Shown one piece after another: positions 34,012 through 46,050 of a stretch of DNA of 64,000 bases (its first letter is position 1; each line of letters starts with the position of its first letter). Made by a program: the position numbers and the translations under genes. Source of the DNA: Armillaria gallica (lineage: Eukaryota; Basidiomycota; Agaricomycetes; Agaricales; Physalacriaceae); assembly GCA_037576215.1 (NCBI GenBank), contig JBANDB010000018.1, positions 124,001 through 188,000 of the forward strand. Direction: 5' to 3'. Under the pieces are notes generated by a model. The model did not search any database. It saw only the letters and a program-made list of their open reading frames with translations, and was not told the DNA's origin.

Positions 34012-35754
34012 ATGTCTGCGAGCTCGAGCTCTCCAATTCCAGTACCGGCCGTTCCGCCGCATAAACTCACTCATTCTTACGACAGATCGCTGTCAAGACC
34101 GTCTTCCAGGACATCTGTCCGCTCTGGACGCGCTCCGAGCCCTTCTTTTTCTATAGACGACCCCAGTAAGTCATGCCAATCACCAGTCAATTGTAACCAA
34201 TCTGTTCCGTAGTCGCTGTTCGTAACCACATATCCACCCTCAAACACAGCATACGCCACCAGCAGGCGCAGGTTCACGATCTCGAGAACGTTATACTTCG
34301 TGGCCCACGACCTTACCCAGATCTATTCGAACCAACAATGGCGGCTGCAGCGACATCACCTGCACCGCAGCCGTTTACTCCTTCAAAGATCCCAAAGAGA
34401 TCCAGTTTCGACAAGGGGATATCTAGAACGGATAGCGGTCTGCCCCTACCGAAACGTGAACGTGACAATGCGGTGGACGATGGTATAAAGGAGGGAATAC
34501 CAATGTCATTCGGTGCTGGATCAGCAAGCTCTAATGCTAACAAGCGGGTGGCGAGCCCTACGAGGACGCTGAGCAGTGAGTACTTTAATGTTTATTGCCA
34601 ACTTTCGTTTAAGTCATGTTAAAAGGGATACCCATCACATCTGTAGGTAAGTGACTTCGGCAACTCAAATTTCTACTCCCATTCATGTGTCCACAGGGAA
34701 TGCCCGGGCTCTAGCTGATGAAGGCCAGCCACCAACACAACGCCTCACCATCGATACTCCTTCTACCCCAAACAATGCGACCCTCTCGCCATATCCGCCG
34801 TCTTCACCCAACCTTCCATCGCCTAGCCCAAGACGCATGTCTCTAACACCTGGTGGCACTACGAAAGTCCTGGCCGATCTACAGACAGGTGTAGTCAACG
34901 CCCGCAATGCCCTAGAAAATACCAAATCGCAGTTGAGGCTGTCGCAGAGGAGCGTCGCCCAGCTAACTCGACAAACGGAAGATCAGAAAGAAGTACTAGA
35001 GAGGTTGAGGCTGGAGAACGAGGGTTTGAATGGCGTGGTAGCAAGGAAAGAGAGACTTTTGCAGGAGGTACGACTCGCTTCGTTCATCAGGGTCTCAAAC
35101 TAAAGCCAAAACAGCTTCTTGAGCGTGCGCGAAAGGCCGAAGCCTCAGCCTCTTCACTGAAGGCCCAACTGAAATCGGAAACATCGACATCGAAAAAAAC
35201 CTTGCGGGGAATGGAATCTTCACTAGCGGAGGCCACCGCACTCTCACAAAAGTCGGAGAGGGAGTATATCACGCTTAGAGATTCGATCAAAGGCTTGGTT
35301 GAATCATTTAAAACCGATGCGGAAAGGCTACGGGAGGAGATGCGAAAACGAGAGGACCGGATGAAGAAGGATACAGAGGCGATAACGGTGAAATACCAGG
35401 CGCTGTTGGAGGAGGTTGAAGGATGCAAAGGGCTGAAAGAGGAATTAGAGAGAACAAGGGCAGAAAACCTGAAACGCGGAGAGGAGACCGAGAAGATATG
35501 GATGAGCGATATACAGAGCTTGAAAGCGGAGGTGGGGGAGAGTGTAAGGATGGGCGAGGAGGACAGTGCTACTGCAAAGTAAGTTTCTTGCGCTGTTCGA
35601 TGATCGTTACTGACTCCCCTGGTATCTCAGGCAACTGGCAGATGAGCTTGCTCGTCTAAGAAGACTCATGCAACGTACAAGGGGAATGTCTGAAGACAAT
35701 TCCAATTCCGGTGCAAAAGAGGACGCAGAATCAATACCTACGCCATCGACATGA
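34012..35754 (+). CDS. Coiled-coil protein (possibly She3-like)
   Basis: Five exons: 34012-34165, 34213-34575, 34697-35067, 35115-35578 and 35631-35754, totalling 1476 nt, 491 aa. The N-terminal ~200 residues are Ser/Pro/Arg-rich, with a short helical stretch (STLKHSIRHQQAQVHDLENV). Residues from about 230 to 430 form a long coiled coil: KSQLRLSQRSVAQLTRQTED, LRLENEGLNGVVARKERLLQ, ARKAEASASSLKAQLKSETS and EREYITLRDSIKGLVESF. The C-terminus is ADELARLRRLMQRTRG. The pattern resembles fungal cytoskeleton or mRNA-transport adaptor coiled coils (She3-like), but coiled coils are easily confused. Intron 2 contains an internal TGTAG|GTAAGT junction (34646/34647) that divides it into two intron-sized halves. 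Confidence 0.82.
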
Positions 35755-37629
35755 TCCATTCTATCATCTCCTCTTGTGGATATTTATTCCGTCTCTTTTG
35801 TTTTCGACATTGGTCACTTTGCGCAACACTAACGTCCTTCATGCACGCATAACAACCACGTTTTCCCTTACTCGCATACGCTCATTTCAGATGCATATTA
35901 ATGTGTAATGATTTTTTTTACCGAGGGCCTGGGTGCCTTCTCCCGCTTCATGTTTGGCACTTTTTCTCTTGGACATGACATTCGTCAACGGAAGAAGCTA
36001 GAGATGGCGCCACCATTCACTTTGGGCTTCCTCTACCTGCTTGCTTGGAGACAATGAGCGGGGAGGGTACTCCACTTCCTGTATCTCGCTCTTAATCCAA
36101 GGCAAGTGTTTGGTCAAATCGATTCGACGTACGTCGACGGAAACTCTGTCTGGCTATCCATCCACCTCACGCTTGAACATTGGGACGGTTTAAGCCCATT
36201 CACCTGTCACCTCGGCATTACCAGCCGCGCCGGATTCGCAGTTTGAATTATAGAAGCCCGGGATTCTCTGCGGAGTGTCGAAGCTCAAGATCATGAGGAA
36301 CTGGTGTTCACTTTTATCGGGCGCCTTATGTAGATTCGATCGAAACAAAAGGTGAAGTCTGTTTCAGGTGAATGGGTTCGTACATTGTCTATGAGAAATA
36401 GTGATATGCGTATTGTCACTGGACAATCTCTTCTTTGCACTAGTACTTCGCCATGTTTAGCTTCAAACCTCGTTCTTTTCTCATCGTTGGATTGTATTTA
36501 TATTAGGTCCTACATCCAGCAACCGTTCATTATCATACGACAGCTACTCAAGTGCCAGTCACGCTGAACAAGTGAAATATTATTCCGATTAAAATTCAGA
36601 AATTTAACGAGACGCCTGTACGTTATTTTTGCTCTCGTGGACTTCGCATACCATTTTCTGTTAGAATCGCGGGGCCGTTCTCAAACGAAGTGAGTGCAAA
36701 AAGGTTTACATCTGTGGCAAACGCGACGTGGGGACTAACTACGAAATATCTAACTTTATATACTACGAAATCCCCGCGGAAATAAGCAAACACGTAAGTA
36801 AATCCGTACGAGAACCAAACGGCGACTAACTGTCTGCCATGAGAAGCTCGAATACCTCACATTTTCAGTTCCATCCCATCCTGACTTCGTACATCGTCGC
36901 CGATGTGTTCATCCTTTATTCCAGCTACATCCGACGGCGGACACGATCTCTACCCCCGCTCCCAAAACTTGTCCCTGCAGTGTCCAGGTGACCACTGACC
37001 CAAACCCCTGGATTTATTCAATTTATCGCATTTTGCCTTCGACAGGTATAGTTGGATTTAGAATTGTTGGCTATAAATGGTGAAAGTCTTGGTTGGAACA
37101 CAGATGCAATAGAAAACACTATCGCCCAAATAATGAAGGGACTTTACTTTTCCGGGACTCGGAAAGAGTTAGAGGAAATCGAGGACATCAGGCTTCAAGG
37201 CTGAACATAACGCAGCACAAAATAAGGTGCTCGAAACCACATGGTAACTGAATCAGACGAACATTAGGCGCGTGGTTTTTAGAAAGGTGTACAAAGCTGA
37301 AAGAAGATGAAGCCGCGCACGCCATAGCGAAGTGTGCGACCTTCTCAGGATGCATTATCATTGTGTGGAGTAGATTCCAATTCGTTGAAGCGACTAAAGG
37401 TTACGATGGTCTCCATTCTGAATGTCACCTCCACATCATAGAATCAGATTCATTTATTCAACCCGAGACATCACGCATCAAAAGTCGTCAAAATTCATCT
37501 TCACTGAGTATGATTGTTCAACAAAGTTTAGCTACTATCCAGATTCCCAATTCCATGCTCATGAGGGGTATAACCCACTCGTATCGTTGCTACTAGTACA
37601 ATTAAATTCGTATGATGTTTAATGCCCTT
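35755..37629. other. Intergenic region, nothing recognised
   Basis: No supported exon. Its right end approaches the second segmental duplicate. Confidence 0.4.
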
Positions 37630-38135
37630 TCAAGCAGAGGGACCGCCAGTGATGGTGAATTCGGGGCTGAAGTTACCAGAATCTCCCATCACTGTATGAA
37701 ATGTCAATCAGCCGATGTTCCGTCTCTCATCACAGAAGCAAGATACGCACGAACGAGAATATATTCGCTACTTTCCGCGACGTCCGGCACTGTAACCTCA
37801 AACTCTCCCAGGAGGATATCAAACCCACTGGCGAGGGTCACTGCACCAATGTCATCAGCATCAAAGCAACAGTCGACGGAAGAAGCCATACAAAACGTGA
37901 TACCATCCTTTCTCAGCCTAATCGTGCCTATTGGGTTCGTGATTTGTGCCGGGGGGTTGGAGGTATCCCAAGTGACAGTCTGCGTGGTGTTGACTGTCCA
38001 CACTGTGCTGGCGTTGGGGCTCGTGATGGGCGGATCATATACATCAGTAACAGCTCGAGCAATATGGATGGGGGTGGCGAAGACCGATGCTACGAGAGTA
38101 CAGAGCATAGCGGTGGTGGGGAGCATAAATTTCAT
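37630..38135 (-). CDS. KRE9/KNH-like small secreted protein, duplicate 2
   Basis: Paralogue of the gene at 31246-31759. Three exons: 38135-37892, 37840-37751 and 37691-37630, totalling 396 nt, 131 aa. It has a signal peptide (MKFMLPTTAMLCTLVASVFA), then DVYDPPITSPNASTVWTVNT, TQTVTWDTSNPPAQITNPIG, TIRLRKDGITF, LASGFDILLGEFEVTVPDVA and GDSGNFSPEFTITGGPSA. The first intron is exactly 51 nt and keeps frame, so retention would insert 17 residues without a stop; the spliced form matches the family and duplicate 1. A TATA box lies about 106 bp upstream. Confidence 0.88.
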
Positions 38136-38240
38136 GATGAAGCCGTTAGATTAGGCAACGGGTACGATGAGTTCTGGGTGTTTAGTCGAGCTGGTCGAGG
38201 AAGGTCAAGAAGACGAATTTCAATGGCGGTCCTCTGCGTA

Positions 38241-38249
38241 CCTTTTATA
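38241..38249 (-). promoter_or_regulatory. TATA-like box of KRE9-like duplicate 2
   Basis: TATAAAAGG on the minus strand upstream of the ATG at 38135, matching the box of duplicate 1. Confidence 0.55.
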
Positions 38250-39510
38250 TGACATTGCTATCGAAAAATAGAAAATGGTGTTGCATAAGACGGATTATCT
38301 AGACACGGGGATGGTATGCCATCTGACTTACTCTGGCTTTACGTTTCTTCCCCCAGTAAATTGCAGCATGATTCGGCACTGGACTCATGAGTAAGACAGA
38401 CACGACGGCATACTCAGCCCTTTCCTCGAGTTGACGAAACTGGGTAAACGTACTACAGTAATTTCCCACTGCTCGGCTTCAACTTGCCGTCGCTTCAGTG
38501 TCTCGACCTTAAGCTACTTCCTTCCGTTTGGACCGTGCACTCTGAGTATTGCATTGTGGCTGCCGCAATTCAAGGAAATACCAATATCTGCGGGTTGGGG
38601 CGACTGAGGATCCTTTCTACGGCCTGGTGACCCTGTACCTAGCGGTGAAAACTGACCGCATGCCTTCGCCAGAAAGGCGGACGCTATTTCACGATGTGAA
38701 TGCAAAGCTGCCGATATGCAGAAAGAAAGGTCGATTCTCAAGCAATGTCCGGCAGATTCAGCCCCAAAAGACGGGATGGGCACAGGTGACTTGCTCCCTA
38801 GCGAGTGGAAGTGAAGTCTGAGGTGGAAGTGCTCCATGGGCGTAATCCCATTTGTAGCTGGAATTCTAAGCTGGAATCGAATATTTATATCCGAGATGTC
38901 AAGCTAGAGTTGGGCAAGGATGATACGAGCTTTCCGCCCCAAAGCAATAATGAAGGCGATAGCCAACGGGTTCAACCTGCAGTTGACATTGAGGCGTCCC
39001 GCAAGATACCATAATCTCGGAGAGTGAATAAGAAGCGCTGAAGCGAAGGGCACATGGCGACAAAGTGACAAAAACGATTTTGCTGCGATGAAGGAGACAT
39101 CGACGATACATACGCTCGCGAAGGACATCCAGATACATCAGATCTAGACTTCACCAGCAACAGAATCTCCTGACAGCGAACGCCTGTTCCACGACAGCAC
39201 CTGCTCCATAATCTTACGATATTCATCAGACCCATCATATCTAAGCGGACTCGAGGCCACGGCCGGGGCTGCAGGTAAACGAGGAGGCAAAGCTAAGAAA
39301 AAACGATATTAATATTGTCCGGTGCCCTGGTCAGCAAGTTCAATCCTGCGACCCTGCACGAGATGGGTGCGGTCACCTCGGTGAGATAGCGCTCGGGAAC
39401 AGTGCATGCCGAGTAGCTTGACTGATGACAGGCATCAAGACGGTTCGAGTTTAGAATCATATTAGACTACGGAAACAGAAAGGAACCAGAGCAATTACGG
39501 ACGCATTTGC

Positions 39511-40329
39511 ACGAGTAACTGCACAACATTGTCTCGGGCAGCAAGCGGGGGCCATATAAAACAGCAATAAATTTAGCGGACTGAGCTACGCCTGTAACCT
39601 ATCGTCTTGAATAGGAGGCAAGCTCACGACAATGTGGGAGCCTCATGGTGGACGTGAAGCAGTGTTGAATATTCCCGATCTGGCGGGGTTTTTGTATAAT
39701 GCGATAGAAAGGAGAATCAGGCTGAAGAGCGCTAGATTGTTGAAGAGGTGCAAGAGAAGGCTCTAAAGGGCCGTGAGATCATGCGATCTATTTAATTCAA
39801 TGAACATTCACCCTCATTCACCGGATTGGCAGACTCAGCACAAGTACTCACTGCTTGGGAATCCAGATAACGAGTTTCAAGTTTCGATATCTGAGCTGAG
39901 GTCCATCTTCTCATTATCATGGTCATTACACGCCGCTTGCTGGCCAAACAAAAAAGGACAGTCAAAGTCACGTGTCCGTGTCCAAACATTTTCGAAGTAC
40001 GGTCCGGGCAATTTGAATTTCAACCTGTCCTCAATCACTGACCAGCTTCACCCGCTCACGCTGCTACACTTTCTACATTCGCCATGACAGGACCCCAATG
40101 TATAGACGTCATGCTAAGTCTGCGCTTGGTAGCATCGGCATGTCATCTTTCTGCTTTTCAGAACAGCCTCGACATCTGGACAAGTACCACATGTTAAATC
40201 CAGTCGCTTGAGGCCGTTGGAACGTCGAGCCGAAAGAAGATGAAGAAGGAAAGGAACCCAGGAAGACGTATATGTTTAAATAAGCAGATTAGCGAACATG
40301 TCTATCTTACTGCTTGTCCTGGACGGGTG
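39511..40329. other. Intergenic region, nothing recognised
   Basis: No supported exon or repeat. Confidence 0.4.
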
Positions 40330-41500
40330 AAGGTCTAGGAGGACGCATCTCATCATACGCTGGGATACTATGTGTTTTGCGAGGACCTTCGCCTACTGGC
40401 GGCAGGCATAGGGAACGATTTTCCCAGCTACGAGGACTCATTCCCAGAAGATGCTCAATACGGAGAGCATCTGGTATGGAGGATCGATACACTTACGAAT
40501 GGTCAAAGAGTCTCAAAGCAATGTTGATATATTGCTATTCCTCGTGAGTCTCTATTATATCCTCTTTTTCTCGTAGCTCAATACGGATGTTAGTTGGGCT
40601 TTTCTCTGTGATTGACGCTATATTTATGGCTTAGTCATTCCGGGTTCTTCGGGCTGCAGAAATCGGCATCGCTTCTCTTTGAACTCCCCCTTGTTCAGCA
40701 AGCCATTCCAAGCAGTTCTTCGGTCTCCTCGCAGTACCTTCAGCCACAGGTATTTGAGTGGACTGTCTGCGGTTCACTATTCTGTTTCTCGACATTGCGA
40801 CTGTTGTAGCTGTCCAATTCAAGCAGTGTGTCCGCCATTTCATTGCTGAAATGGCCCGATTTCACGACAGTATCGATATGCGGGGTTGCGCCGGTGCCAA
40901 GGTCATCTTGTTATCAGACTTCTTCCCGTTTTCTTGCAATTAGTTTTGGAAATATCCTCCTTCACTGGGCTCATCTAAAGACTACCCCGCATTAGTCCTA
41001 TCACTCCCATCTTATCTACTATCAATCAAAACACCTGCATTCAACTATCGCCTTCCACGTTTTCTGGAGAAAACGTGGATGTCTTGGCAGTCGCGCGACT
41101 CTGGTTAATGGATGCTGCATGGGATGATTGCCTGCCGTCGCAGACTTCAATGTGGAAAGCGGAGGATCATATCGTGCTAAAAGCAATCAAACAGCATAAA
41201 GCCAGATCGAATGAATGATGGACATGCGTAATTCGCATCTCCGCCTGGTAAACACGTTCTATCGGTTCAAATGGTGCGCTATTTTCCTGTTCTACTTCGG
41301 CGCTTCGTAATTAAGCCATTAGGCACGCCATGCCAAGACATCATATGCATCACCTCCTCCAATGGCATCACCAGCCACAATCGCATGACGAGAACCTTGA
41401 GCTCATCTGCTTGGGAATCTCTCTCGGGGTTTAAACTCGACGTCGTACCAAAATACGTATGGGGGTATCAGGTGGCTTCTAGTCCCGCGTGTTAGGTGAT
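40330..41500 (+). pseudogene. Decayed DUF6535 gene
   Basis: Remains of a paralogue of the gene at 2621-5556. Peptide matches occur in shifting frames: YEDSFPEDAQYGE and VWR near 40420-40475, MVKESQSNVDILLFL followed by GTGAG at the same exon border as the intact gene, SASLLFELPLVQQAI near 40660, and LDIATVVAVQFKQCVRHF near 40800. A weaker match is GTPCQDIICIT near 41320. The region between the first acceptor and SASLLFEL has lost roughly 25 codons, and frames change several times. The left part is certain; the right boundary is a guess. Confidence 0.72.
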
Positions 41501-41831
41501 GGGAGGAGGGACACTCCCATCGATGCTTCCCGATGCTTTCCCTCTAGGACTTCCACTCTTGCTGGAACAGCCACAGTGCACAGCTCCATCTCAAATATCT
41601 TCCAGAATGAAAGTCGTTCTGTATAGCTCCGAAATCATCTCATACCACGTTCCCGCGCCACTCAACGACAGACAGATACATAGGCGAACATGCCACGCAC
41701 CACGCACTACTCCTGTGCGCATCGGCTGCTGCATGTCTCTCTCCTTAAGACGATGAACCGTGATGGACGGACTGAGATAGCTACCCATGATATGTTGCAG
41801 CTATGGTCTATGGAGGCAATAACGGTCTCCG

Positions 41832-43322
41832 TTAACCATAGGGTTGTGACCGGTGAAGTTTGCGAGCGTAGACGCTTTGGACGCGTACGTAATAGCGTGT
41901 ATCATCTTCCATCAGCTCCTTGTGCGCATTCGCCTGTAGCTCATTCACGAGCTGTTCCGGTACGCCACTACCCAATAACAACGGCCGCCCCGACTTTAGG
42001 AATATCTATGAAATGATAATTCAGGCCCTCCGTGATGACAACTCTAGGATCGGTTCACCTGAATATTTTCCCTCATTGCCACTCCGATATGCAAATCCAA
42101 TGTGCTGTCTGTTACCCACGGCGTCGCGGGAATGAAATACTCGTTGTATATCACGTCTTCAAACCGCGGATGACGCGAAACCCAGTCGTGGATATGAGTC
42201 GCTGCGTTAACGTCCCCGCCTCTACGTCGTGCAGCCATCTCGAGGTATGCTAACCATCGTGGCCACCATGGTTTCTCAGTCGTCGCCACATCATCCAATT
42301 CAATACGTTGGAAATCTTCGTTGTAGCAATGAAAATCCCATTCCGTAAGATCGATCAATCCTCCCGGCCGTAGGACATGGCTTATTTGGTCGATCATATG
42401 TTCGTAATCTTGGATCTGCGCGAGGGATAGAATTCGAGGAAGGATGCGTCCGAGTTGGAAATGGTACTTACACCGGAAGATATGAGCCGACAATGGACAA
42501 CATTGAAGTCCCCGTAGAAATGCTCCAGTCCGAGATTGACGTCATCAACTTCGCTCCTGCTTGGCCGTCAATTGGGAAATCAATTTCAGGGTGGACGCGT
42601 CGCGACTTCGTACCTGCAGTTAGGAGGCATATTACTGGTGAATACCAATACGTGTCAGTGATTTCGGAATGCAAGAACGAAGAAGGGCATACAGTGATTG
42701 CATGGGCACGAGGTCAATAGCTACGGCGTTACAATGCGGGAAGTCAACCGCCGCTTCCATTATCCTGGTTCCGGATGGTTAATCGAATTTCGAAAGAAGA
42801 GAGATAACATACCAAGCGCCACTACCGCAACCCAAGTCCAAAACAGCCTTCGTCTCGCTAGGCGCATCGTCCGCCATGGCTTGCGGCAACGGGGGAATAT
42901 ATTTTCCCATCACCTCTTTGAATATCTCGTGCTGGCGGTCTAAATTGTGTTATGTCCGATTCGGAACCTCCGAAGTCCATCTCACCTAGACGCTCCAACT
43001 CTTCTGCATCGGCGGGGAGGTAGTATATTTCCGAGATATTATTCAGGTCGCGTCCAAACTCCTGAATATACGCTTCTGCCCGCAACGAACTCGTCATAGA
43101 CCAGACCGAAAGTGTTGGCGACACTGAACGTGTAGAGGAACTTGTACGAGAAGTATACGGTGTGCTTCGGGCTGGTCCTGGGGAGGCCGAAGAAGATCTT
43201 TCACTGTCGTCGAAGTCATGGTGGTCGGCGTCAGTCATTACTGTGCGAAAGTTGACGTTAGGCTGAGCGCAAAGGACCCTATTTAACCGCTCATGGGATG
43301 CTGTGTGAATTTCGGCGGACAT
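41832..43322 (-). CDS. SAM-dependent methyltransferase, LaeA-like
   Basis: Class I S-adenosylmethionine methyltransferase of the LaeA/UMTA-like group, common in fungi and often near secondary-metabolite or regulatory loci; substrate unknown. Seven exons: 43322-42986, 42939-42813, 42764-42693, 42634-42614 (21 nt), 42556-42472, 42415-42059 and 42005-41832, totalling 1173 nt, 390 aa. The N-terminal ~80 residues are Ser-rich and disordered. The core contains DRQHEIFKEVMGKYIPPLPQ, motif I VLDLGCGSGAW, the acidic strand AVAIDLVPMQSLNMPPNC, the DDVNLGLEHFYGDFNVVHCR block, and VLRPGGLIDLTEWDFHCYNE. The tail continues through a spliced exon to VQSVYARKLH. No biosynthetic cluster genes are visible next to it. 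Confidence 0.92.
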
Positions 43323-43429
43323 CAGTAGGCCGTCCGATGCTTAGTAGTGGTTCCTGTTCCCTTCTTCCGATCATCCTAATGTTTTCCATCCTCACAACCA
43401 AATCGGCCCAAGACGGAAAGATTCATTAT

Positions 43430-44090
43430 CTTCCGAACTCCCAATATGATCACCATCCGTTCCGAACCGGAATCTTATCGACTGTATGCTTCCTATTGCA
43501 TCGCTCAATTAGATGGTGGCTGAACGAACAGATGTGTTCGCAACACCGGCGACGCCCAATGTATTTGGTTCCTACGCGCACGAAGGTCTACTAAAGCCTT
43601 GTATGATAATATTCTGGATGCGATACGAGATGAAAAATCAACGTGACAGGATTCGTACAGCAAAACTCGTCATCGAGTCGACACTCAATAATGCCTGTCG
43701 GTTTCGCTGGCCTTAATCTGAAAGGATTACGGTACGCTTCCGGTCACAATGGACTTTAGGAAATCACGGCCCTCGAAGTGCCTTATGGGGGCTCGTTTAA
43801 TGCTATCCTACGTGATTCCGCATGCTCGATGTGCGGAGACGATACAATATTAAAACACGGCCAGGCCGCGATTTCTTTCTTCTCTTTCGCGCACTGTAGG
43901 CTGCTTCGAGCATAGTGGCTCATCGTCAGAAATTTCCCATGACATTCGTCAATTTAACGAACAGGAAAAGGCCGCTACAGACAACTCTGACTCCGCTTCT
44001 TTAGGGGATTTTGAAACCTTCATGGACTGCCAGAGGCACGAGGAAGAGAGCGGAAGATTTAGACGTCTTTTTCTTAACTGCGGGTAAGTT
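43430..44090 (+). other. Exon-like fragments, possibly a decayed gene
   Basis: Plus-strand coding-like stretches: ITIRSEPESYRLYASYCIAQ (near 43455), TKALYDNILDAIRDEKS (near 43590), and an exon-like segment about 43900-44082 with an acceptor and a GTAAGT donor (HDIRQFNEQEKAATDNSDSA, DFETFMDCQRHEEESGRF). The first two share a frame but have stops between them. No family recognised. Confidence 0.3.
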
Positions 44091-44711
44091 GTGGAAGTTT
44101 CTCGGCGCAAAGCATACATATACGTCAAGATACGCCGACTAGCATGCAGAATCTATGTAGAATCAAAGACCATGTTACGCAAGGCGTACAGTAAAGTTTT
44201 GGAAGGATTCATCGGGAACTCACATTAAAGTATGCGTAGAGGGCTAGAGTCATACGAAGCGAACGAAGAAATACAGTCATTCCAGTAACAAATATGGCCC
44301 AAGCGATGTTTTTGAGATCACAACGATTTGGACATGCCGCTTTTGAAAACCTTACTACGGAACGAGACTTCAACCGCACGCGTCACTAAGGAAGGACGAT
44401 GTGAATATGAAGATACATAAAGCGACTCCACTCAGTAGAAGGGATAGTTACTTATATAAAGCTCATGTATATATGTCGATAACGAACCGTAAAGCAGCGA
44501 AGTCGACTAATAACAGTCCATAAGATGAATAAATTGCAAGGTAAGCAACGGTAGATTACCGTATCAAAAACCTGGACACTTCGTGCGGAATCATATCATC
44601 ATCTAGTAAAACGGCTTACCGAGTCCCGGCTATTTGTACTAGGACGGCGAACGCACGACGCGCTAAGGCCTGACCTGGTTAAAAAGATAATCACCGTAAT
44701 CACTACCCAAG
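44091..44711. other. Intergenic region upstream of tRNA-Gly
   Basis: No supported protein exon; it is the downstream side of the tRNA gene. Confidence 0.4.
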
Positions 44712-44797
44712 TACGCCGAAGGGGAGTCGAACCCCTACCGCTTGCTACACACATATAATATGGAAGGCAAGCATGATAACCGTTTCACCATCGGCGT
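44712..44797 (-). tRNA. tRNA-Gly(TCC) with a 14-nt intron
   Basis: Acceptor arms ACGCCGA/TCGGCGT with discriminator A; D loop GGTGAAACGGTTATCA; anticodon stem CTTGC/GCAAG with loop CTTCCA...A (anticodon TCC). The 14-nt intron TATTATATGTGTGT follows position 37, the usual nuclear site. T arm GGTTCGACTCC. Confidence 0.92.
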
Positions 44798-46050
44798 GCA
44801 GGAACGTGCCGTTACAATGCCTTGGTGTTTATGAGCGCGATATCAATTGCCTAAATCAAAATCCTAATCAAATTCGCAAAATCGAACATTGCGTCGCTCA
44901 AGGTTTACCGCCGGTTCCGCTGGGTAGTTATCTGCCATGCCCATATTGGGCAGCAGTATCCCACGATTTCGCAGATTTTTCATGGGTCCATTTCTTCACC
45001 TTTACTCAGGATCCTCTGTAGATAGGACGAATAGAATGTGGTTTATAGTATAGTAAAGTATGGGAACGAAAAACAAGGTGTGTAAACGGATAATCATGAA
45101 AAGGGTAAATCCCTGCCAATGTTATCTGCCAATAGCCCCTATGTTATCTGCCATCGGCCCGGAGTTATCTGCTGCGACGTTTCTCGCTGTCGCTCCCTAC
45201 CCGTATTTTGTTTCTACATGCATAGTTTAATTCCCGAAATTCAATCTGTACACTCATATCTTCTTTTGGTGCACAATTTTCAATCTCTGTCATGCAAAAT
45301 ACATTTACTGACCCGTTATTCACTGAGACCAGCTAGTCTTTGGTATTATGGTCCCCTCTCTTAAGAATTCGTGGCATTTCGGAGGAAAACAACAGAGGAA
45401 CTACGCATTAAATGCATGAAATCAAGGCTTTCCCCACAGAAAGTGTAAAATTGGGACTCAAAATCTACTTAGAAAATTTAAATTGTACTTCCGTCACAAA
45501 TACACCCCCAGCACTTCGCCATATTTTGCCGCCCAAGGCTCCCAAGGGCTATCATTGATGGAATGTAACACCGCTTGCAGCTGCATCGTATGTGAGCCCT
45601 CTGGATCGAAAAATGTGCTTCAAATGCATTTTTCCGGCGGTGCAGTCCGTGCAGAAGACTTATGAGGTGGTAGTTCAATGGCTGCAGGATGGTATGACAT
45701 CTGTAAATTTGTGTACGCCAAAATGGAGGTGTTCCCAACATTTGGCAGAGGCCGCAAGGCTGTTGAATCGCCGAATCGGGGTCACCAATTGTGGGGCGCG
45801 AACTTGGTCCGAAATCTTTCTTTTTTTATTCTTTTTCTCCTTTTGGAGCGTGCGACACCCAGTGAAATGGACGGAAAACCTCGCTCAACACATATCTTGT
45901 AAAGAAATCCACAGTAACAACAATAAGAGTCCAACAATAAGATACATGCCGTATATCATACACAGATTACAAAACTCCAAGAAAGCAGCGACGAAAGCAA
46001 AACAGATAACAAGAGCACAGCACGAATAGATATATCTATGCGGTGGAGAT
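44798..46050. other. Intergenic region with a short direct repeat
   Basis: No gene recognised. Three near-tandem copies of GTTATCTGCC occur at 45121, 45143 and 45164 (about 21-22 bp period). Confidence 0.4.

Larger units (their letters stand above)
37600..39510. repeat. Segmental duplication, copy 2
   Basis: Partner of 31.1-33.0 kb, same orientation, offset about 6.4 kb. The KRE9-like gene is intact in both copies, while the more distal open frame is disrupted here. Confidence 0.75.

Noticed and set aside
37841..37891. In-frame 51-nt segment of KRE9-like duplicate 2 as coding
   Set aside because: It has a GTATGG donor and GTGCAG acceptor, aligns with the intron of duplicate 1, and interrupts the family core. 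Retention remains possible.
42858..42985. C-terminal part of the first methyltransferase frame (EMDFGGSESD...)
   Set aside because: It is intron sequence plus the wrong frame. Splicing 42985-42940 gives DRQHEIFKEV and the SAM motif.
45478..45741. Possible Cys-containing minus-strand protein
   Set aside because: Both strands are open here and neither has a recognisable domain or splice pattern.
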